From Plantactinospora endophytica (lineage in GTDB: Bacteria; Actinomycetota; Actinomycetes; Mycobacteriales; Micromonosporaceae), in assembly GCF_016862915.1 (NCBI RefSeq), contig NZ_BONW01000044.1:186001-250000 (forward strand): a stretch of 64,000 bases of DNA, in the 5' to 3' direction. The position numbers and the translations under genes are program-made. The notes below the pieces were generated by a model that saw nothing but the letters and a program-made list of their open reading frames with translations, was not told the DNA's origin and did not search any database. Below, piece after piece: positions 63,214 to 64,000 of the stretch; position 1 is the first letter of the stretch, and every line of letters begins with the position of its first letter.

Positions 63214-64000
63214 CTAACCGGACGAAACCGGATCAGCCCGGGAACTTCCCCCGGCCTCGTCGACGGGTGTGCCGGATGGACCCGCCGGTGCGCCGAGCTG
63301 TTCGGCCGGCCGCTCCCGGCCGCCCAGGGCAACCGCCACAACCGCGCCGAGCAGGCAGAACAGGGCCGCGCCGGTGAACATCTCGGCGTACTCGACCCGG
63401 AGCGCGTCGCGTACGGCGGCGGTGTAGTCGGCGACCTGTTGCCGGTAGACGGCGCGGTCCACACCGAACGGCAGCGGGGTCACCAGATCGGCGGTGAGTT
63501 GCTGGAACCGGTGCAGCCCCCATGCGGTAACGGCGGCGACGCCCAGCAGCATGCCGACCATCCGAGCCACCACCAGCGCGGCCGACGCGACACCGTGCTG
63601 CGCGGCCGGTACCGCGCGGAGCACGACCGCACTCAGTGGGGCGAGGACCAGCCCGAGACCGAAACCGGCCAGCGCCAGGTCGGTGTCGAGCCGGGGCAGC
63701 CCGACCGACGCGATCGCGTAGCGGGCGGACAGCGGATCGGTCGGCCAGTCGGCGATCAGCAGGTAGCCGAGCACGGCCAGGGCCAGCCCGCCGACGGTGG
63801 GTACCCGTTCGCCGAGTCGCCGGGTGAGCAGACCGCCGACCACCGCGCCGACCGGCAGCGCCACCAGGAACCGGGTGAGCAGCAGCGCGCCGTCCACCGC
63901 GTCGCGGCCGAGTACCGTCTGGGCGAAGAGTTGCACGTCGACCAGGGTCACCATCAACGCGGCACCGGCCAGTGCGCTCACCCAGAGGGCGGCCAGGAAC
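63214..64000 (-). CDS. MFS transporter, C-terminal part (5' end outside window)
   Basis: The frame is open to the right edge, giving the last ~261 residues. At least five hydrophobic helices are visible, including [61 protein letters not shown] and [18 protein letters not shown]. The [16 protein letters not shown] pattern fits the 14-helix DHA2 drug-exporter family. A Pro/Ala/Ser-rich tail ends the protein. Substrate is unknown, and no regulator is visible in the window beside it. Confidence 0.85.
   Translation of the reverse strand, partial: FLAALWVSALAGAALMVTLVDVQLFAQTVLGRDAVDGALLLTRFLVALPVGAVVGGLLTRRLGERVPTVGGLALAVLGYLLIADWPTDPLSARYAIASVGLPRLDTDLALAGFGLGLVLAPLSAVVLRAVPAAQHGVASAALVVARMVGMLLGVAAVTAWGLHRFQQLTADLVTPLPFGVDRAVYRQQVADYTAAVRDALRVEYAEMFTGAALFCLLGAVVAVALGGRERPAEQLGAPAGPSGTPVDEAGGSSRADPVSSG

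Overview
The window is chromosomal DNA of a very GC-rich actinomycete. Many genes start with GTG and third codon positions are almost all G or C. The pimA-patA-pgsA block for phosphatidylinositol mannosides, the hisS / rel-apt-secF-secD-yajC-ruvB-ruvA-ruvC order, an XRE-DUF397 pair, a SARP/AfsR-type regulator and DesA-type and CFA-type lipid enzymes all point to the Micromonosporaceae (Micromonospora/Plantactinospora-like). That placement is inference from gene content. I found no tRNA, rRNA, CRISPR array, integrase or complete insertion sequence.

Layout. 0-4.1 kb: the end of a D-glucuronyl C5-epimerase-like gene, an acyl-ACP desaturase with a double operator, hisS, and a metallo-beta-lactamase-fold hydrolase. 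4.4-6.3 kb: two tandem membrane-anchored cyclophilins, the first lacking the usual catalytic arginine. 6.4-15.9 kb: a core block on the minus strand (rel, apt, secF, secD, yajC, ruvB, ruvA, ruvC), with a LexA-like box before ruvC. 16.2-34.0 kb: about 18 kb of accessory genes between ruvC and yebC, which are neighbours in many actinobacteria. It holds two SDRs, PucR and TetR regulators, an efflux pump, an orphan substrate-binding lipoprotein, FG-GAP and RTX repeat exoproteins, a 1018-residue AfsR/SARP regulator, trmO, and an XRE-DUF397-cold-shock unit divergent from two small Cys-containing proteins. 34.1-40.4 kb: core genes again (yebC, pdxT, pdxS, pimA, patA, pgsA).

40.6-48.1 kb: a second accessory block between pgsA and the HIT-thrS pair. 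It holds an EF-G-like GTPase, an aldo/keto reductase, a HAD-like protein with a Thr/Glu/Pro-rich insert, a standalone primase-polymerase and a secreted phytase-like esterase. 48.2-50.9 kb: HIT protein and thrS. 51.0-64.0 kb: a CFA-type methyltransferase, a GT39-type membrane glycosyltransferase, a secreted GH3-CBM2 beta-glucosidase, a two-component system, an adenosine/aminofutalosine deaminase-like enzyme, a tam-like methyltransferase with an in-frame minisatellite, an aldo/keto reductase, a small membrane protein, cspA and the C-terminal part of an MFS transporter.

How the parts fit. The core blocks cover translation (hisS, thrS), stringent response and purine salvage (rel, apt), protein export (secDF, yajC), Holliday-junction processing (ruvCAB), vitamin B6 synthesis (pdxST) and PIM lipid synthesis (pgsA, patA, pimA). 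The accessory blocks look like regulation, secretion and carbon scavenging. Strong perfect-stem hairpins sit at most convergent gene ends. The best candidates for something little described are the XRE-DUF397-CSD unit with its divergent small-protein pair, the accessory block around the solo primase-polymerase, and the cyclophilin pair. None is proven from sequence alone.
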